A DNA stretch of 64,000 bases from a bacterium (GTDB taxonomy: Bacteria; Myxococcota_A; Bradymonadia; UBA7976; UBA1532): NCBI GenBank assembly GCA_030427205.1, contig JAUHXC010000039.1:1-64000 (forward strand), given 5' to 3'. The position numbers and the translations under genes are program-made. Positions 10,701 through 19,463 of the stretch are shown here, piece after piece. The notes beneath the pieces were generated by a model. It was not told the DNA's origin, searched no databases, and was given only the letters and a program-made list of their open reading frames with translations. Position 1 is the stretch's first letter; each line of letters opens with the position of its first letter.

Positions 10701-11967
10701 GCCCGACCACCGCGAAGGGCCAGCCCAGCCGCTCCGAGCCGTCTTCGGGCACCGCGGCCACCACATCGGGTCCGTCCGGGGGCAGCGTCAGCGGGCCGTA
10801 GAGCAGCGCCACGAACGTGCCGTCCCCGGCGTCGCCCACCACGAGGTCGGGCTCGCCGTCGACGTCGAAGTCACCGCTGGCGAAGCGCGCCTTCTCGAAG
10901 GCGTCGATGTCGCCGATGTCGATGCCCGCCAACGCGCCGAGCCGAAGGCTGCCGGCGACCGTCGGGAAGACCCGCACCTCGCCCGGATCGGCGGTCACCA
11001 GCAGCTTGGGGTTCTCCGGATCGGCCGCGGTGACGACCCAGGCCATCGAGCGCCCGATGCGCGGGCCGTCGGCGGGGCCCTCGAGCACCGTGGTCGCCCC
11101 CTCGGGCCCCTGGGCATAGGCGTAGATCTTGCCGCCCTCGCCCAGGCCGGGCGCGCCGACGATCAGCGCGTCGGTCGGGCCGCCGTCGAGCGGCCGCCCG
11201 CCCAGGACGCCCTCGCCGAACCCGCACACCCGGGTGCAGCCGTCCTCTTCGTCCACCGGGCAGGTGCAGCCGTCGGCGAAGGGCTCGGGGAAGGGCACCA
11301 GCAGCGGATCGGCGGTGAGGTTCACCCGATCGTCGTGCCCGAGCAGCACCGCGACCCCGCCCAGGACGACCGCGCCCTCGCCGTCGACACCATCGTCGCA
11401 GGGACACAGCCCCTCGACCGTCTGCGGCCAGACCACCGCGATGTCTTCGGTCTGATCGCCGTCCAGATCACCCACCGGCACCAGCTGCGACAGCCCGGGC
11501 AGCGGGGCGATGTTCATCCGCTGACTGCCGCCGTCGGCGAACACGCCGTCGACGCCGAAATAGACCGTCACGTTGCCGTCGAGATCACCCACCACCAGAT
11601 CGGTCAGCCGATCGCCGTCCACATCGGCCGCCGCGAGGGCGACGCCGAAGCCCAGCGCCTCTCGGCCCGGCAGGATGCGATCGGCGACCCCGCCCGGCTG
11701 GCCGACGGCGCCGTCGCCGCCCAACCAGACGTGCACCTTGCCCAGCGGGCCCTGCAGAGCGTCGCTGACGGCCGGCGCGCCGACCGCCAGATCGGGCCAG
11801 CCGTCGCCGTCGAAGTCGCCCACGGCCATCGCCGCGCCGAAGCCGTCGTCCTCGAGCGCGTTGCTGCGCACGTTCACGATCACCGGCTCGGCGCGGGCGA
11901 GGCCGCTGGTGAGCACGAGCATCGCCGCGAGGGCCGCGGCGGAGCGGAGCAGGGCGGGCGCGCGCAT
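7774..11967 (-). CDS. Giant secreted FG-GAP / thrombospondin type-3 repeat protein with C-terminal sorting-like tail
   Basis: A 1397-residue exported protein with signal peptide MRAPALLRSAAALAAMLVLTSGLARA. FG-GAP/integrin-alpha-like beta-propeller blades (GDFDGDGWPDLAVG and similar) fill roughly residues 28-450. A type-3 (calcium-binding) repeat block follows near 455-500, then a jelly-roll-like region to ~690. A segment around 740-960 looks like a glutamine-amidotransferase/ThuA-like fold (VVDGEGP, LLTNALAWLARAP-like end). Dense DxDxDG repeats with CPD/DPC cysteines run from ~1055 to ~1350. The extreme C-terminus has GGC, a hydrophobic helix and VRRALS, the Cys-TM-Arg layout of MYXO-CTERM-like sorting tails. 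Start at 11967 has GAGG upstream. Expected location is the cell surface with calcium-stabilised repeats; the ligand is unknown. Confidence 0.88.
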   Translation of the reverse strand: MRAPALLRSAAALAAMLVLTSGLARAEPVIVNVRSNALEDDGFGAAMAVGDFDGDGWPDLAVGAPAVSDALQGPLGKVHVWLGGDGAVGQPGGVADRILPGREALGFGVALAAADVDGDRLTDLVVGDLDGNVTVYFGVDGVFADGGSQRMNIAPLPGLSQLVPVGDLDGDQTEDIAVVWPQTVEGLCPCDDGVDGEGAVVLGGVAVLLGHDDRVNLTADPLLVPFPEPFADGCTCPVDEEDGCTRVCGFGEGVLGGRPLDGGPTDALIVGAPGLGEGGKIYAYAQGPEGATTVLEGPADGPRIGRSMAWVVTAADPENPKLLVTADPGEVRVFPTVAGSLRLGALAGIDIGDIDAFEKARFASGDFDVDGEPDLVVGDAGDGTFVALLYGPLTLPPDGPDVVAAVPEDGSERLGWPFAVVGQLVPGFDAELAVRVYDEDDDSTGVRIFVNGVGDLDGDGDGVPDEADICPDDHDPRQQNRDGDENGDACDDYPQDPDDDADDDGWPVLDCVEFYTVDAYGDFDDSPLRPLLDADRFSWFEQEDAEDGVPAPGLDWRGGVGSDESDLPPDDVRALGARSLVVPDAREGLSLTFDPYVHGTWPDHVGLAVTDLCGPIVQIDVQVPEGPTVTVRQALDPGQVEESPRFIGTKHPDGIEAVRISVDCDGPLQVDSIQFGDVGEPFGCRDGDGGGDNCPAAPNAGQADQDEDGRGDVCDCGVDQAGLVDDCAPIVTVRGFADRGLCDDDSGLSQSPNHTRLRTLLDQLGYPIGLRVDTFDIDEVDRRLIFVVDGEGPRGDAEPCAIDQFLLGGGAVLDVRDSGAAPYGITRPRPFGGNGETRIARCSDAQGAPASLCADVDELPSTAGGLLELPPGEATPFLTTDDGVVGAAVELPPGRLIVLGEGQWTWGKHICDETWAGMHAPEVRRMLTNALAWLARAPGFEPALAGAALEACFDPPLVGALPDLRLEAGEATDWIALEIDDFATPPDGISVGLGALPGGVLDQIESGTRVGELGHEARFVAGAMAGEAEVRVVATDGDGLTAETRFTLTVTCTDRDDDALCNAFDDDDDGDGVLDDADIAPEDPSRCDDTDRDGCDDCAELLGEPDPLRDGLDTDGDGLCDIGDPCPDAADREPPCADPCPDGDGDGLCDDDDPCPGVADREPPCEDPCAEVGDRDEDGVCDDVDPCPDAAGREPPCEDPCADAGDMDGDAICDADDNCPDVPNPGQEDGDDDEIGDACAGLDEDGDGLTRAREKAFGTLPDNPDTDGDRRWDGVEVDGCTDPLVVDPDADEDGKADCEDVCPFDPEDIDRGDTDDDGVADCVDVCRFLPDPAQRDADGDGVGDVCDLDDGHEQEDEALHGLRLQGGCRAAPGSAPLPAGWLLFVLMAGIGVRRALS

Positions 11968-12110
11968 CGGCACATCCTCGATGGCGGGTGCAGTCGTCCC
12001 CCACTGTGCGCCTCGCCCGAAGTCGGTGCAAATCCACCGGACCGCACGGCGTCTCATTCGGCCGATGCGGCCGGATTGCGTCCGGGTCTGCGCCGTGACA
12101 GCATGCGGCC

Positions 12111-13604
12111 ATGCGCGTCAACACCGCGATCGGGCCCTACCGCACCGCCGTACCCCTCGGCCCCGACACATGGTCTGTCGATGGCCCGCAGCCCGGCTGC
12201 GAGGCCCGCCGGATCGACGGCCGGCCGACCCCCGACTTCGACGTCGTCTGCGGGCGCCTCGTCGGCCTGCGCCACCCGCATCTCTGGCCCGTCTTCGCCG
12301 CCGCCCGGATCGACGGCCGGGCCTGGATCGTGCGCACCCCGGTCGAAGGCGGCACGCTCGCCGACCGCCTCGCCGCCGGCCACCGCCCGCCCTACAAGGT
12401 CGCCATCGACGTCGGCGTCGCGGTGCTCAAGGCGCTGAGCGCGGCCCACCAGGCCGGGCTGAGCCACGGGGCGCTCGACGCCGGCTGCATCGCGTGGTCC
12501 GACGGGCTGCGGGTCGTCGGCGTAGGCTACGGCGCGCTCGTCGGGCGCGTCAGCCAGCCGGTGGACGACGTGCGCGCGGTCGGCGACCTGCTGCGCGATC
12601 TGGTGCCCGACCCGCCCGGCGAGCTGCGGGCGCTGCTCGCCTCGCCGCTCGACACCGCCGACGCGCTGTGCCGGGCGCTCAAGACCCTCGATCCGGCGCT
12701 CAGCCAGGACCGCGACTTCGACTTCGGGGCCGCGCCGAGCACCTCGAGCCCGCCCGAGCCTGCCGCGCCGACCCTGCCCCCGCCCGTCGAGCCGCGGCTG
12801 AGCCCGCCGGCCGATCCGCCGCCCGCGCCGCCGCCCGCGCGCGCCCCCGGCCCGCCGCCCGGCGAAGACACCTGGGGCGTCGCGGCGCCGCCCGACGACG
12901 CCCGGCCGCCGTCCCGGGGCACCGGCTGGGTGGTCGAGTCACGGGACATGGTCCAGGCCTCGACCGAAGACACCTGGGGCATCGGCGCCAGCCCCGAGCC
13001 GCCGCCCCCTGCGCCAGCGGGCAACGGCGGTGGCATGCGCCGCGATCACACCGGCGCGATCGTGCACACCGTCAGCAGCGCCGGTCGGCCCGCGCCGGCC
13101 CGCGCCCCGCGCAACCCGCTGGCCACCGCGGCGGTGGTCATCGCCGTGCTCGCCGTCGGGCTCGTCGGCGCCCGGATCGTGATGAACCAGCTCGCCGACA
13201 GCGAGGCGCTGCCCGACGCCACCGTCTCCCCGGGCATCGTCGCCTTCGACGGCGGCCCGCTCGACGCGGCGACGCCATCGACCGCCGGCGCCACCGACGG
13301 CGGGGCGGCGGGCGACGGCGCGGCGGGTGACGGCGCGGCCGACGCCGACCTGCGGGCCCGGGTGACGCTGATCATCGGCCCGATCCCCGGGCGCGTCGTG
13401 CGCGTCGAAGACAAGGCGGTCATCTGCGACGCCGCGCGCCGCTGCGCCGTACCCATCGACATCGACTACCGGGTCGAGGCCAAGGGCTACGTCAGCCAGA
13501 GCATCAGCGGCGACGACCTCTACGATCGACGCCGCATCGGCGAATACGAGCTGGTCCTTCAGCCGACGCAGCCCAAGCAACGCAAGCGCCGCCGTCGGCA
13601 GTGA
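12111..13604 (+). CDS. Membrane-anchored pseudokinase-like protein
   Basis: A 497-residue protein. Residues ~1-200 keep the shape of the C-lobe of a Hanks kinase, but HGALDAGCIAW (119-129) replaces HRDLKPxN and no DFG or glycine loop is present, so catalysis is unlikely. A Pro-rich linker (210-300) contains two copies of EDTWG followed by a small hydrophobic residue (252, 286). One transmembrane helix lies at ~337-357. The outer part has an Ala/Gly/Asp linker and a small domain (415-490) resembling PEGA/carboxypeptidase-like folds, ending in a basic tail QRKRRRRQ. A signalling or scaffold role is inferred. It is divergent from the giant calcium-repeat gene, sharing ~140 bp. Confidence 0.75.
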   Translation: MRVNTAIGPYRTAVPLGPDTWSVDGPQPGCEARRIDGRPTPDFDVVCGRLVGLRHPHLWPVFAAARIDGRAWIVRTPVEGGTLADRLAAGHRPPYKVAIDVGVAVLKALSAAHQAGLSHGALDAGCIAWSDGLRVVGVGYGALVGRVSQPVDDVRAVGDLLRDLVPDPPGELRALLASPLDTADALCRALKTLDPALSQDRDFDFGAAPSTSSPPEPAAPTLPPPVEPRLSPPADPPPAPPPARAPGPPPGEDTWGVAAPPDDARPPSRGTGWVVESRDMVQASTEDTWGIGASPEPPPPAPAGNGGGMRRDHTGAIVHTVSSAGRPAPARAPRNPLATAAVVIAVLAVGLVGARIVMNQLADSEALPDATVSPGIVAFDGGPLDAATPSTAGATDGGAAGDGAAGDGAADADLRARVTLIIGPIPGRVVRVEDKAVICDAARRCAVPIDIDYRVEAKGYVSQSISGDDLYDRRRIGEYELVLQPTQPKQRKRRRRQ

Positions 13605-13658
13605 CCCCGGCAGCAGTGACCCCGGCGGCAGTGACCCTGGCGGCAGTGACCCCGGCGG
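13599..13658. repeat. Four tandem 15-bp repeats carrying serial stop codons
   Basis: CAGTGACCCCGGCGG is repeated at 13599, 13614, 13629 and 13644 with three single-base differences. The first unit supplies the TGA of the pseudokinase gene and, as the unit is five codons, every later unit repeats a TGA in the same frame. The array fills nearly all of the 60-bp gap between two convergent genes. Confidence 0.9.
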
Positions 13659-13664
13659 CAGCCG

Positions 13665-15176
13665 TCAGCTGGCCCGCCGGGGCACCGCGGGCAGGCGCCA
13701 CAGATCACCCGACGGCTCCAGAAAGCCATCCCGCTCGAGCCGATTGATACGCTTGCGGAAGGTCTGATCGCGATCACCGGCCACGCGGGCCGCCGCCGCG
13801 ACGCTGTCTGCCGAGCGCAGCAGCTTGACCACCGTGCGCGCCTCGAAGGCCGAGAGCTGGGCCGCGAGCGACGCGACGCGCTCTGCCGTGGGCCGGACCC
13901 ACTGCGGCAGATGATCGGCGCACAGGCACTCGTCGTCGGGGGTCAACTCGAAGGCGAACGCTTCGGCCACGAGCCGGCGCAGCTCGCGCGCGTTGCCGCC
14001 CAGGGGCAGCGCGCAGATGATGTCGACCGCGTCCGGCGTCAGCTGCCGGGCATCGAAGCCCGCCCGGCTGCCGTGCTCCCGGACCCACGCCCGCGCCAGC
14101 GCGATGACATCTGCCGGGCGATCGCGCAGCGGCGCCACGTCGACCCGCGTGCCCAGCCGCTGCCGCAGGTCACGGCGCAGCACCCCCGGATCGTCGGGGT
14201 CACGATGGGTCGCCGCGATGATGCCGGTGTCCATCGGCCGCTCGGGCCCCGAGGCGCCCACCGGGCGGGTCCAGCCGTCCAGCGCCCGCAGCAGCTTGGC
14301 CTGCAGCGGACGGGGCAGCTCGCCGACCTCGTCGAGGAAGAGCACGCCGTCCCGGGCGGCCTCCAGGTGGCCATCATGGCCGCGCGCCGCCCCGGTGAAC
14401 GCCCCGCGCACGTGCCCGAAGAGCAGGCTCTCGGCGAGCGCCTCGGGCAGCGCCGCGCAGTTCACCGCCACGAACGGCCCGTCCCGCCGCGGCCCCAGCG
14501 CATGATAGGCCCGCGCGAGCAGCTCCTTGCCCACGCCGGTCTCGCCGACGAGTAAAGCCGGCAGGTCGTGCCGCGCGAGCCGGGCGGCCCGGGCCAGCGC
14601 CGAGCGATAGGCGGGCGACTCGGCGACGATGTCCGGGGGCAGCCGATCGCGCAGGCGATGCAGCAGCCGCTCGTCCCGGGCCGCCCGGCGGCGGACGGCC
14701 CGCGGCAGATGGGACGCTGCCTCGAAGCACGGCGCCGAGAGCGAAGCCATCACCACCGCCAGCGCCTCCAAGCCATCGTCGATGACACCCTGGGTATGCA
14801 AGACCAGCCGCCAGCCATCGCCCGCAGGCACCGCGATGGTGCGTGCGTCGGTCGATTTTGCGCCCTGCGATGGCAGCACCGTGGCCGGATCGAGCAGCGC
14901 GGCGTCGCCCAGCGCGCCCGGATCCACCGTCTGCCCGGCGCGATCGGCCAGCCCGCCGTCGGGATCACCGGCCGGCCCGATGAAGCCGCCGGCGTCCACC
15001 CCGCTGGCGTCGACGGCCCATGGCCCCAGGAAAGCCGCCGGCGCCGAGGACGCGATCGCCCCGTCGAGGTGCTCGATGAACGCCCGCGATCGCTCCAGTT
15101 GCACCTGATGCGCGCCGAGCTGCGCGCGGGCGGCGTGCCAGGCGTCTTCGCCGGTCAATGGTCTGCTCCTGCCCAT
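13665..15176 (-). CDS. Sigma-54 enhancer-binding protein (AAA+ activator)
   Basis: A 503-residue transcription activator. An N-terminal region of ~180 residues has no recognisable receiver domain and looks GAF-like at best. It is followed by the sigma-54 AAA+ domain (~185-420): Walker A GETGVGKE (211-218), the sigma-54-contacting GAFTGA loop (258-263, intact), Walker B LFLDEVGE (279-286) and an arginine-finger region RRDLRQRLG. The C-terminus (440-500) is a helix-turn-helix (VAAAARVAGDRDQTFRKRINRL). It should remodel sigma-54 holoenzyme at -24/-12 promoters in response to a ligand or partner rather than to receiver phosphorylation. Start 15176 has a GGGGGGA Shine-Dalgarno. It lies 112 bp downstream of the seven-gene surface operon, making it that operon's likely activator by inference. 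Confidence 0.93.
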   Translation of the reverse strand: MGRSRPLTGEDAWHAARAQLGAHQVQLERSRAFIEHLDGAIASSAPAAFLGPWAVDASGVDAGGFIGPAGDPDGGLADRAGQTVDPGALGDAALLDPATVLPSQGAKSTDARTIAVPAGDGWRLVLHTQGVIDDGLEALAVVMASLSAPCFEAASHLPRAVRRRAARDERLLHRLRDRLPPDIVAESPAYRSALARAARLARHDLPALLVGETGVGKELLARAYHALGPRRDGPFVAVNCAALPEALAESLLFGHVRGAFTGAARGHDGHLEAARDGVLFLDEVGELPRPLQAKLLRALDGWTRPVGASGPERPMDTGIIAATHRDPDDPGVLRRDLRQRLGTRVDVAPLRDRPADVIALARAWVREHGSRAGFDARQLTPDAVDIICALPLGGNARELRRLVAEAFAFELTPDDECLCADHLPQWVRPTAERVASLAAQLSAFEARTVVKLLRSADSVAAAARVAGDRDQTFRKRINRLERDGFLEPSGDLWRLPAVPRRAS

Positions 15177-15214
15177 GCGTTTCCCCCCTCTCTCGCTCTT
15201 TTGTCGTCCTCCGC

Positions 15215-15232
15215 GCAGGCGCCCCCGCCTGC
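15215..15232 (-). terminator. Possible hairpin between the surface operon and the activator gene
   Basis: A perfect 7-bp GC stem (GCAGGCG / CGCCTGC) with a four-base loop lies 57 bp after the stop at 15289. No T-tract follows, so it could attenuate rather than end transcription, or be fortuitous. Confidence 0.3.
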
Positions 15233-15288
15233 ACACCGATCACGGTAGCGCAGGCGGGAGCGTTCGGGTAGGCGGCGTAATGCCCGTG

Positions 15289-18200
15289 TCATGGGCAGGG
15301 CGGGGCGACCCATTCGACCGAGTCGAGGTCCGTGGTCTCGTCGCCCGACAGCCATTCACCCGGAATCAATACCGTGTCGAGCGCGCTAAAGACGTCCAGA
15401 AGCTCCTCATTCGAGGGAGGTTGCCCGTCGGGGCCGACGAAACGATCAGCGGTCAACCGCAGGCTGAATTCGGTCCACTGCCCGGCCACAGGCGTGAGAA
15501 CTCCGAATGGCAAGAGGTAGCGGAGCCATTGGCCACCCGCCGCGTAGAAGGTCACCGATGGCGTGTAGTCATAGGGCTCGACCTGGTCCGCTCGAATCTG
15601 AAAGCGGAAGGACCCGCCCACGGCCGTCGACCTGTCGCCGAGCAGGTGTGCTGGTGCGCTGAAGTGAATCGCATTGCTGCCCACGTCCGCAACCCGAATA
15701 TGGCCACCCGGCAATCCGCCGGCGACCACATGCTGCAGAACCTCTCGTTGTGCCTCGACGACCCGCTCAGGATCGTCGGCGATGATGTTGACGAGTGTCC
15801 ATCCGTCCGTGTCATCGTCGAAAGACGAACTGGCGATCAGACTGACTTCGTCAACGATGCCATCGCAGTCATCGTCTGTGTTATTGCAAACCTCTGGCTG
15901 CGGCTCACCCGGTACACACGCTGCCCGGCGTCCGCCTACACACGCCGATGCAGCGGTTGCACGTTCGGCACACCCACCGATGCCACACTCGGCGACGGGT
16001 ATGTAATCTTCGTCGATCAAACCGTCGCAGTCATCGTCGATGCCGTCACAGGTCCGATCCATGCCATCTCCCCGGGGGGGACGGCATCGGTCGCGCCCGC
16101 AACCCACTGTCCCGATGGCCAGCACCAATCGCCAATCGTCGGGCCCCCGGCTCTCTTCGTAGGCCACCGCCAGCCGGTCGCCGAGCCACGCCAGGGCTGT
16201 CGGGCGTACCTGCGCGCCCGGTCCAGCCGGTAGCGGCTCTGCTCGAGTCAACTCGCCGTTGACCGGGTCGAGTTGTCCCAAGAAGATCCGTGCCTCGTCT
16301 CCGACCTGCTCCGACCACGCGATCACCGTGCTCTGCAACTCGGGCACCCAAAGCGCAGGAACCGTCCGGCTGCGCAGCCGGCCTGGCCGGATGTGCGAAC
16401 GTACCCGGCGGTCCAACTGGCCATCCGGCGATATACGACGACTGCGCAGTTCGAGCATGCCGTCCACCTCGGCGGTCCAGATCACCTCGAACCCGCGGCT
16501 GAAGCCCGCAACGCTGACTCGGGGATCGTTGATCACATCCGCATCGGGCAACTCAGCCGAGCCGCCGAGGTGACCGACTTCGACGGGCTCGCCGAGAGGC
16601 CGCCCATCGCCGTTGAGTCGGCGAAACCAGACGTTCGCGTCCCGATCATCGCCGTCTGGCCATTGACGCCACGCGGCACCGACAGTGTCTCCGAACGCAG
16701 CGAGCGCCGGGCCCCGATCCGCTACGTCGTTGCTCGTGATCTGCGTCGAGGCTGCGATGGAATCAGCAGCGATGCGGTCGACACGGACGTCGCGCCCTTC
16801 GGGGCCGCCGCGGACGAGGTGCCAACCGACGAGAGGCCCCGCCGGGCCAAGCACCAGACTCTGCAGCGACGGGAAGAACCCGCCCGGTGCGACTTCGAGG
16901 ACGCCACCCCTTTGCGCTCCATCGAGGCCGATCCGGGTCGAGTACAGCCCGTCGGGCTCGTCGTTGCGATGCCAGACCGCGACGAATGCGTCGTCGTCCC
17001 ACAGCATGCGCGGATGTCGCCCGGGTATGTCTTCGAGCACCCGAGCACCGGCCAGCCGTGGGGCACCGTCGGCATCGAGGAGGGTGAACGCAGCGCGCCA
17101 TGAGGCCAGATCCGGGTCGTCGGTGGACTTCTCCCACCAACTCACAGCCAATGAGTCGCCACTCCACGCGAGGCTGGCGTCTCGGCTGCGACGGGGTACG
17201 TTCACGGCGTCCACCGCAAGGGGGATGTAGATCGGGTCGAAGCCACGCAATGCTTGCTCATCTATGGAGTTGTCACAGTCATTGTCGATCCCATCACACA
17301 CCTCCGCGCTCGCAGCGGCCGCCACGCACGCCACGACCCCACCTTCCACGCACCGCTCCGGCGTCGCCTCGCTCGCGCACGCGCCCCGCACATCCGCCAC
17401 GCACGCCGCCGGCACGGCCTCCACGAACCCTTCATCCACCACACCGTCGCAGTCCGCGTCGAGCCCGTCGCAGTCGGCATCAGCGACCTCACGACCGGCC
17501 TCGACATCGCAGCCCGCGGCGCCCTCCACACAGATCACCCGCCCGGCCCGCGCGCACAGCCCGACCCCCACGCTGCACGGCTCACCCAGCCCGAAGCCTT
17601 CGTCCACCGCGCCGTCACAGTCCTCGTCTGTGCGATCGCAGGTCTCATCCATGGTATCGACCACCACCGCGCACGCCTGCTCGACGCCGCCTACGCACGC
17701 CGACGGCACCACACCCGCCGCGCAGGCGCCGACCCCGCAGCTCGCGTCGGGCGCGAAGCCCTCGTCGACCCGCCCGTCGCAGTCCCCGTCGATGCCATCG
17801 CAGGTCTCATCGAGCGCTTCGCTCTGCGGCCCCGGGCGGCAGGGGAACAGCTCGCCCCGCACGCAGCTCCCGGGCGTCACGCCCGCGGCGCAGGCGCCTG
17901 CGCCGCACGCGATCGCCGGCACGAAGCCCTCGTCAACGCGCCCGTCGCCGTCGTCGTCGATACCATCACACGCCGCGTCTGGTGGGCAGGCCCCCTCGGC
18001 TTCGCAGCCGTCGCTCGGATCGCCATTGCAGTCGGCGAAGCCCGCCGCGCACGGGCCGGGCACGCAGTCGCCGTCGATACACAGCCCCTCGGCCCCCGGG
18101 CGGGCGCAGATTCGACCGCAGCGGCCGCAGTTCTGCGGATCAGCGCTCAGGTCGAAGCCCTCGTCGACCGCGCCGTCGCAGTCCTCGTCGATCATGCCAT

Positions 18201-19410
18201 CGCAGACTTCATCCGCGTCGGCGCCGGGTGCGCAGTCGACCTCGACGCCGCCCTCGCAGCGGGAGGGCGTGGCTGCCTCGGCGCAGGCGCCGCGCCCGCA
18301 GCTCCGCGGCGCGTAGTCTTCGTCGGCGATCCCGTCGCAGTCCTCATCGAGGCCGTTGCAGTTCGCGTCTACGCCCTGCGCCGCCGACCGGCACGGGCTG
18401 AGCTGCCCATCCACGCATGCCGAGGGCGTCGCCAGCTGCCCGCACAGGCCGACACCGCAGCCGGTGGTCGGCACGAAGCCTTCATCGGCGCGGCCGTCCC
18501 CGTCGTCGTCGATGCCATCGCAGGTGCTGTCGGGCGGGCAGGGCCCCTCGGTCTCGCAGCCATCGGCCGCGTCGGCGTTGCAGTCGGAGAAGCCCGCGAC
18601 GCAGCGCGCGAGCCGGCAGGCGCCGTCATCGCAGAAAGGCACCCCGTTCGCGATCGCGCAGGCGGCCCCGCAGGCGCCGCAGTGGGCGATGTCATGGGCC
18701 AGGTCGAACGTCTCGTCGACGGCGCCATCGCAGTCGTCGTCGCGCCCGTTGCAGGCCTCGTCCGCCGGCGCGCCGGGCACGCAGGCCGTCTCGACGCCCT
18801 CGACGCAGGTGGCGGGGGTCGCGCTGTCGGCGCATGGACCCTCGCCGCAGGTCTGCTCACCCTGCCAGCCTTCGTCGGGCATGCCATCGCAGTCATCGTC
18901 GATGCCATCACAGGTGTCGTCGGTCGCCGCCGGGTCGCCGGGCGCACACGGCGTCTCGACGCCTTCGACGCAGGTGGCGGGGGTGGACGCCGCCAGACAG
19001 GCGCCGACGCCGCAGCTCTCGGCGCCGCGCCAGCCCTCGTCGATGGCGCCATCGCAGTCGTCGTCGATGGCATCACAGGTGTCATCGGTTGCAGCCGCGG
19101 CGCCCGGCGCGCAGGGGGCCACTTCGCCGTCGACGCACGCCGCCGCTGTAGACGCCGCGCGGCAGGCGCCCACCCCGCAGGTGGATTCGCCCTGCCAGCC
19201 CTCGTCGACGAGGCCGTCGCAGTCGTCGTCGATCCCGTCGCAGGTGGTGTCATCGCCTGCGCGCATGCAGCCAGCGTCGGGGGCGGGCACGCAGATCTGG
19301 TTCTCGCAGACCCGCCCTTCGCCGCAGTCGTCGAAGCGGGTGCACTCGACCTTGCCGTCGTCGCATGCCATGAGCGCGAGGGCGAGTGGGATGGGGATGA
19401 GATATCTCAT
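15289..19410 (-). CDS. Large Cys-Asp-repeat lipoprotein with propeller-like and laminin-B-like domains
   Basis: A 1373-residue lipoprotein; the signal ends LALALMAC (lipobox Cys16). I count 14 copies of the motif CDGxDxDCDGxxDEG, twelve between residues ~57 and ~700 and two near 1110-1170, spaced by Cys-rich linkers (CGVGAC...). This MopE-type motif is assumed to bind metal (Ca or Cu) and is common on myxobacterial surfaces. Between the groups (~715-1080) are repeated LAWSGDSLAVSWW-like strands suggesting a beta-propeller. The C-terminal ~180 residues (FDDDTDGWTLVN ... LDSVEWV) resemble a laminin-B/carbohydrate-binding beta-sandwich. Start at 19410 has GGAG. It is the last gene of the seven-gene block, 53 bp after the kinase stop. 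The 3' third looks less GC-biased than the repeat part. Confidence 0.85.
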   Translation of the reverse strand: MRYLIPIPLALALMACDDGKVECTRFDDCGEGRVCENQICVPAPDAGCMRAGDDTTCDGIDDDCDGLVDEGWQGESTCGVGACRAASTAAACVDGEVAPCAPGAAAATDDTCDAIDDDCDGAIDEGWRGAESCGVGACLAASTPATCVEGVETPCAPGDPAATDDTCDGIDDDCDGMPDEGWQGEQTCGEGPCADSATPATCVEGVETACVPGAPADEACNGRDDDCDGAVDETFDLAHDIAHCGACGAACAIANGVPFCDDGACRLARCVAGFSDCNADAADGCETEGPCPPDSTCDGIDDDGDGRADEGFVPTTGCGVGLCGQLATPSACVDGQLSPCRSAAQGVDANCNGLDEDCDGIADEDYAPRSCGRGACAEAATPSRCEGGVEVDCAPGADADEVCDGMIDEDCDGAVDEGFDLSADPQNCGRCGRICARPGAEGLCIDGDCVPGPCAAGFADCNGDPSDGCEAEGACPPDAACDGIDDDGDGRVDEGFVPAIACGAGACAAGVTPGSCVRGELFPCRPGPQSEALDETCDGIDGDCDGRVDEGFAPDASCGVGACAAGVVPSACVGGVEQACAVVVDTMDETCDRTDEDCDGAVDEGFGLGEPCSVGVGLCARAGRVICVEGAAGCDVEAGREVADADCDGLDADCDGVVDEGFVEAVPAACVADVRGACASEATPERCVEGGVVACVAAAASAEVCDGIDNDCDNSIDEQALRGFDPIYIPLAVDAVNVPRRSRDASLAWSGDSLAVSWWEKSTDDPDLASWRAAFTLLDADGAPRLAGARVLEDIPGRHPRMLWDDDAFVAVWHRNDEPDGLYSTRIGLDGAQRGGVLEVAPGGFFPSLQSLVLGPAGPLVGWHLVRGGPEGRDVRVDRIAADSIAASTQITSNDVADRGPALAAFGDTVGAAWRQWPDGDDRDANVWFRRLNGDGRPLGEPVEVGHLGGSAELPDADVINDPRVSVAGFSRGFEVIWTAEVDGMLELRSRRISPDGQLDRRVRSHIRPGRLRSRTVPALWVPELQSTVIAWSEQVGDEARIFLGQLDPVNGELTRAEPLPAGPGAQVRPTALAWLGDRLAVAYEESRGPDDWRLVLAIGTVGCGRDRCRPPRGDGMDRTCDGIDDDCDGLIDEDYIPVAECGIGGCAERATAASACVGGRRAACVPGEPQPEVCNNTDDDCDGIVDEVSLIASSSFDDDTDGWTLVNIIADDPERVVEAQREVLQHVVAGGLPGGHIRVADVGSNAIHFSAPAHLLGDRSTAVGGSFRFQIRADQVEPYDYTPSVTFYAAGGQWLRYLLPFGVLTPVAGQWTEFSLRLTADRFVGPDGQPPSNEELLDVFSALDTVLIPGEWLSGDETTDLDSVEWVAPPCP

Positions 19411-19463
19411 GCGGACTCCGTAGTGGAAATGAACGCGCCGCTGTGGCCGAGCGCCGTGGCGAG

